64,000 nt of DNA from Lingula anatina. Its lineage: Eukaryota > Brachiopoda > Lingulata > Lingulida > Lingulidae. Positions 61,201 to 64,000 of the stretch are shown piece by piece; position 1 is the first letter of the stretch; the number at the start of each line of letters is the position of its first letter. The position numbers were made by a program, and so were the translations under genes. The stretch lies in NCBI RefSeq assembly GCF_001039355.2, contig NW_019775547.1:777637-841636 (forward strand), given 5' to 3'. The notes beneath the pieces were generated by a model. That model did not search any database. It was not told where the DNA came from and saw only the letters and a program-made list of their open reading frames with translations.

Positions 61201-64000
61201 TTATCATTTAACAGAAGAAGAACTATTAATAAGATTATAATTTCAAATTTTCCCTCTTTTTCATTATTTTAATTTTTTAATGCAATGAGGATCTTGTTTT
61301 CATGTTGATCATAGTCATAAAGTGATGTGAAAGAAAGGGGCAAGTAATGTTAGTGGTAAAAATTATATTTGATATCATATGATTAAAAAATGCATATTAA
61401 TCATGATTGGATATAATAAGATATAATGATTTGATATATATGAATAAAAATATTGAAAATTTGAATGTTTAGATCTACAGGATTCGTTTCCTTCTTCTCC
61501 AGGCTTGATGATGGCAAAGTCCACAAAAGGTCCACCACTCAACCCTTTAGAGTTGTGGCTTCCTCCAAGAGTGCCCAGAGTGTCATGTCACCCATGAAAT
61601 CATCCAAGATCGCCTCCCATAACCATGCTCACTCCAGTGCGCCCAGTGTGAAACGTGTCACACGACATTCCACTTCATCTTCTGCAGGAACATCAAGTGT
61701 ACTTAAGAGGTAGGGAGATGGAAAGTAAAATTACAGTTGTATNAAAAAGAGAAGGACAGGCTACGGGACAAGCACAGCGTGTCAAAACTCCTCAGCGGCA
61801 TGGATGACATCAGGATACAGGACGCGGCCTACGAGAACAACAGATACAGCACCAACAAGTACCCCATGCATGAGGATGATGAGTACTATGATGATGGTGA
61901 TGAGGTGGGTTTCTACCAGGATAACAATAAATGTGTTTTAAGATTTGAATAGGGAAGACTTCTCCTAAATGGAACTCCTTGTGTCAAACTTTTGTCACAA
62001 TTGTATTTTACTTTTTGTGACAAGTTTAATATCATAACAGCAATATGTCATCAGAAAATGATGCACTACTTATGAAAATAGTTATACATTTATGCCCATT
62101 GCATAAGATTCAGTATAACCTTATTTGCATTGTTGACAACAGCACATTCTCCAAAAAAGTATTTGTAGACCAACTGTCACTCTGGCAACTGTTTGTTTGC
62201 AGTATGAAGGTCGTCCTGCCACCAGAAGTGGTAAGATTATGACCCAGGGGGACCGTCTCAACCAGCTGAAACTCCTACGACAACACCCAAGATCTGCAAC
62301 CACAGGGACATTGGCGTGAGTGGATTATTATCATTTAACAGAAGAAGAACTATTAATAAGATTATAATTTCAAATTTTCCCTCTTTTTCATTATTTTAAT
62401 TTTTTAATGCAATGAGGATCTTGTTTTCATGTTGATCATAGTCATAAAGTGATGTGAAAGAAAGGGGCAAGTAATGTTAGTGGTAAAAATTATATTTGAT
62501 ATCATATGATTAAAAAATGCATATTAATCATGATTGGATATAATAAGATATAATGATTTGATATATATGAATAAAAATATTGAAAATTTGAATGTTTAGA
62601 TCTACAGGATTCGTTTCCTTCTTCTCCAGGCTTGATGATGGCAAAGTCCACAAAAGGTCCACCACTCAACCCTTTAGAGTTGTGGCTTCCTCCAAGAGTG
62701 CCCAGAGTGTCATGTCACCCATGAAATCATCCAAGATCGCCTCCCATAACCATGCTCACTCCAGTGCGCCCAGTGTGAAACGTGTCACACGACATTCCAC
62801 TTCATCTTCTGCAGGAACATCAAGTGTACTTAAGAGGTAGGGAGATGGAAAGTAAAATTACAGTTGTATTCTTTTTTTTTTTTTTTTTCGCTTTTCTTTA
62901 GCACAGTGCAAGTCTTTTTTTTTTTCTAAAACTGGTGTTAAATGGAGTAGGCTCTGGTCTGTATTATTTTATGATTTACATAAAGGAAAATTTTTCAGAG
63001 GGGATGATAAAGGAGTTCAAAATCTTGATCCAATGACGTACAGTGCTTGAAGCTGGCTTTCTGCTAAGCTTTTTTTTTCCATGCACAATCCCCTACCCTG
63101 TATTTTTTTGTTTCCTTAGCTTATCCCCCCCAAAATTAGCCCAGACATGAATAAGAAATGACAATTTGATTCATTCTTGTTTTGTGATGATTAAAAAAGA
63201 TATTGTCATTAATTCAGTATGCAAAAATTTTGAGGATGGTTGCATGGTGAATGACTTGAAAGACTGAGGAATGAAAACAAGTTTGCATGAAATAATTTTC
63301 TTATTCGTTGTAGTAGCTAAATATTATCACACCAAACCTTGTCTGTTTGAAGCATAGTGCTATTGTAATGAATTTGAAACACCATAATTGAAATAAAAAT
63401 ATATTTTGACAAACGATTAAAAAAAGTCTTTCAAAAGAATAAACACTAACAATGATAAAAGAGAAAAGACACAAAAATGGACTTTGGCTCAATGAAGACT
63501 TAGTTTGGGAAATCATGATTTACAGAAAACAAGTAAAACATTCAAGGTTTGCTCTCTTAAAAAAACTTTCATTTCTGTCCTGTTGCACATCTTTTTTAAC
63601 ACTTTAACATTATCTATTTTTTTCTCTGTAGCACTGTCTTGTTCTTGGGTGCATGTGTAGCTGGGTTATCTGTTCTGTCAGTATACATTAGTGCGCATGA
63701 GTGAGATTGTTACCTGTGTAAAGGAGAATGTACAGGTATGTGTCTTTGAATGGGGACATTTTGAAATTTGATACCTTAACAATGATTCTAACCCAAAACT
63801 CTTCCATTTGTCTCCTTTTCTCAACAGCACTTCTCGGCTTGCATCAGAATATGCCTCTGATTACCTAAGTTCTAAGGCAAGGGATCTAAATGGTCGAGAA
63901 CCATATTACACCAGATCGAGTGATATCTATAAAAGTACTGGAGATCATTCAAACTCATCTGCAAGTTCTGCATTGAAAAATTATAGGTCTAATTATTCCA
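50833..64000 (+). CDS. CDC14: CDC14 dual-specificity protein phosphatase (C-terminus beyond window)
   Basis: Exons: 50833-50881, 50996-51086, 51527-51602, 52488-52580, 53817-53896, [missing exon], 58256-58343 or 58635-58722, 59401-59631, 60051-60189, 60570-60777, 61076-61188, 61503-61709, then 63828-64000 (continuing) or 63632-63704 (terminal). CDC14 removes proline-directed Ser phosphates and acts in mitotic exit, cytokinesis and DNA repair. The N-terminal domain shows [14 protein letters not shown] and [15 protein letters not shown]. The catalytic domain has the acid loop DGSTPSDD and the P-loop HCKAGLGRTG (Cys and Arg present), split by the 59631/60051 intron. The tail is Ser-rich and basic. 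Exon 5 ends in phase 2 but exon 6 needs phase 0, so an exon (about 43 residues, including the stretch after NPPFLPFR) is absent; an assembly join at 57689 is the probable cause. Exons 9-11 occur twice around the N at 61743. A hAT element sits in reverse orientation in the intron at 55.7-57.7 kb. Confidence 0.95.
55231..55275. repeat. (TA)n microsatellite
   Basis: About 22 TA units in a CDC14 intron beside the hAT element. Confidence 0.97.
55695..57688 (-). mobile_element. ZNF862-like hAT transposase gene, 3' part (5' part lost at contig end)
   Basis: Five exons on the minus strand: 57596-57688 (cut by the N at 57689), 57238-57434, 56835-57067, 56546-56663 and 55695-56415 (stop TGA). The first has [10 protein letters not shown], typical of the ZNF862/hAT RNase H-like region; next come [13 protein letters not shown] and [10 protein letters not shown]. 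The last exon carries the hAT dimerisation motif [18 protein letters not shown]. The tail holds an in-frame minisatellite and an acidic end ([16 protein letters not shown]). Introns are intact and the frame has no stop, so the gene could be a recent element or a domesticated host gene. It lies antisense in a CDC14 intron. The N-terminal zinc finger is not in this contig; a related N-terminal piece is in HINFP intron 5. Confidence 0.8.
55800..56090 (-). repeat. In-frame minisatellite in the hAT-like tail
   Basis: Units of about 57-66 bp repeat four to five times. On the coding strand they give variations of [21 protein letters not shown]. Unit lengths are multiples of three, so the frame is kept. 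Confidence 0.9.
58256..58343 (+). CDS. CDC14: CDC14 alternative exon 6a
   Basis: 88 nt encoding [18 protein letters not shown]...PHAKSKIEN plus one base of the next codon. It has the same length, borders and phase as 58635-58722, differing at about ten bases. It has a good acceptor (TTTTACAG) and donor (GGTAGGAC). It corresponds to the RVENGDFNW segment that opens the catalytic domain in human CDC14A. Confidence 0.85.
58635..58722 (+). CDS. CDC14: CDC14 alternative exon 6b
   Basis: 88 nt encoding [18 protein letters not shown]...[15 protein letters not shown] and PHPKSKIEN are closer to human CDC14A than exon 6a is. Since 88 is not a multiple of three, including both exons would shift the frame, so only one can be used per transcript. 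Confidence 0.85.
60617..61742 (+). repeat. 1.13 kb duplicated segment, copy 1 (CDC14 exons 9-11)
   Basis: Appears identical to 61744-62869 at an offset of 1127, with a lone N at 61743 between them. Contains most of exon 9 (to 60777), exon 10 (61076-61188) and exon 11 (61503-61709). The identity and the N point to an unmerged contig overlap. Confidence 0.92.
61744..62869 (+). repeat. 1.13 kb duplicated segment, copy 2 (CDC14 exons 9-11)
   Basis: Second copy, with exon equivalents 61744-61904 (truncated exon 9), 62203-62315 and 62630-62836. It is contiguous with the downstream CDC14 exons. A gene model should use each exon once. Confidence 0.92.
63632..63704 (+). CDS. CDC14: CDC14 alternative terminal exon encoding a hydrophobic tail
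   Basis: After a good acceptor (TTTTTTCTCTGTAG) the frame continues from the exon ending VLKR and reads [19 protein letters not shown] then ISAHE and TGA. This gives a ~19-residue hydrophobic helix preceded by Lys-Arg and followed by only a few residues, the layout of a tail-anchored membrane protein. The ordinary next exon at 63828 starts with the same four bases (CACT) in the same phase, so the two are alternatives. No transcript evidence. Confidence 0.6.

Noticed and set aside
60617-62869. Real tandem duplication of CDC14 exons 9-11 producing a longer protein
   Set aside because: The copies look identical, the second starts within exon 9 without an acceptor, and a lone N lies between them; an unmerged contig overlap is simpler.

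Overview
The window is nuclear DNA from an animal. Genes are split by many GT-AG introns, DNA is AT-rich, and the proteins are typical metazoan ones. Families of foldback and MITE-like repeats, and interspersed units carrying AGGTCAAAGGTCA, fit a marine invertebrate, possibly a lophotrochozoan; that placement is a guess. No bacterial, CRISPR or operon features are present.

Layout. 35-4664 (-): N-terminal part of an MDC1-like FHA protein, running off the left edge. 6387-11515 (+): a complete FKBP12-type prolyl isomerase whose last intron has AT-AC ends and U12-type signals. 13418-16556 (-): a twin-CX9C complex I subunit (NDUFS5-like), with repeats in and beside its intron. 19224-22008 (-): an isolated piece of DHX9/RNA helicase A. 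22603-28610 (+): HINFP, the histone H4 gene zinc-finger factor. 29040-31731: a 2.7 kb foldback element. 33740-40168 (+): cystinosin (CTNS), with its first exon and promoter present twice. 42826-50265: a 3.7 kb segment present twice in tandem, each copy holding an extra first exon of CDC14. 50833 to the right edge (+): the dual-specificity phosphatase CDC14, with a ZNF862-like hAT element (-) in one intron, a pair of 88-nt alternative exons, and two alternative 3' exons, one encoding a short hydrophobic tail.

The genes do not form one pathway. MDC1 (damage checkpoint), HINFP (histone H4 transcription at S phase) and CDC14 (mitotic exit and repair phosphatase) all belong to cell-cycle and genome maintenance. 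FKBP12, NDUFS5, DHX9 and cystinosin are housekeeping genes.

Assembly warning. Eight lone Ns (18882, 22031, 25881, 28576, 33298, 46634, 57689, 61743) look like contig joins. Three separate near-identical tandem duplications, one 80-bp overlap is shared by distant contig ends, DHX9 is cut, and a CDC14 exon is missing beside a join. Gene order around 18.9-28.6 kb and all tandem duplications should therefore be treated as provisional. Two longer N gaps lie at 10368-10736 and 42614-42768.
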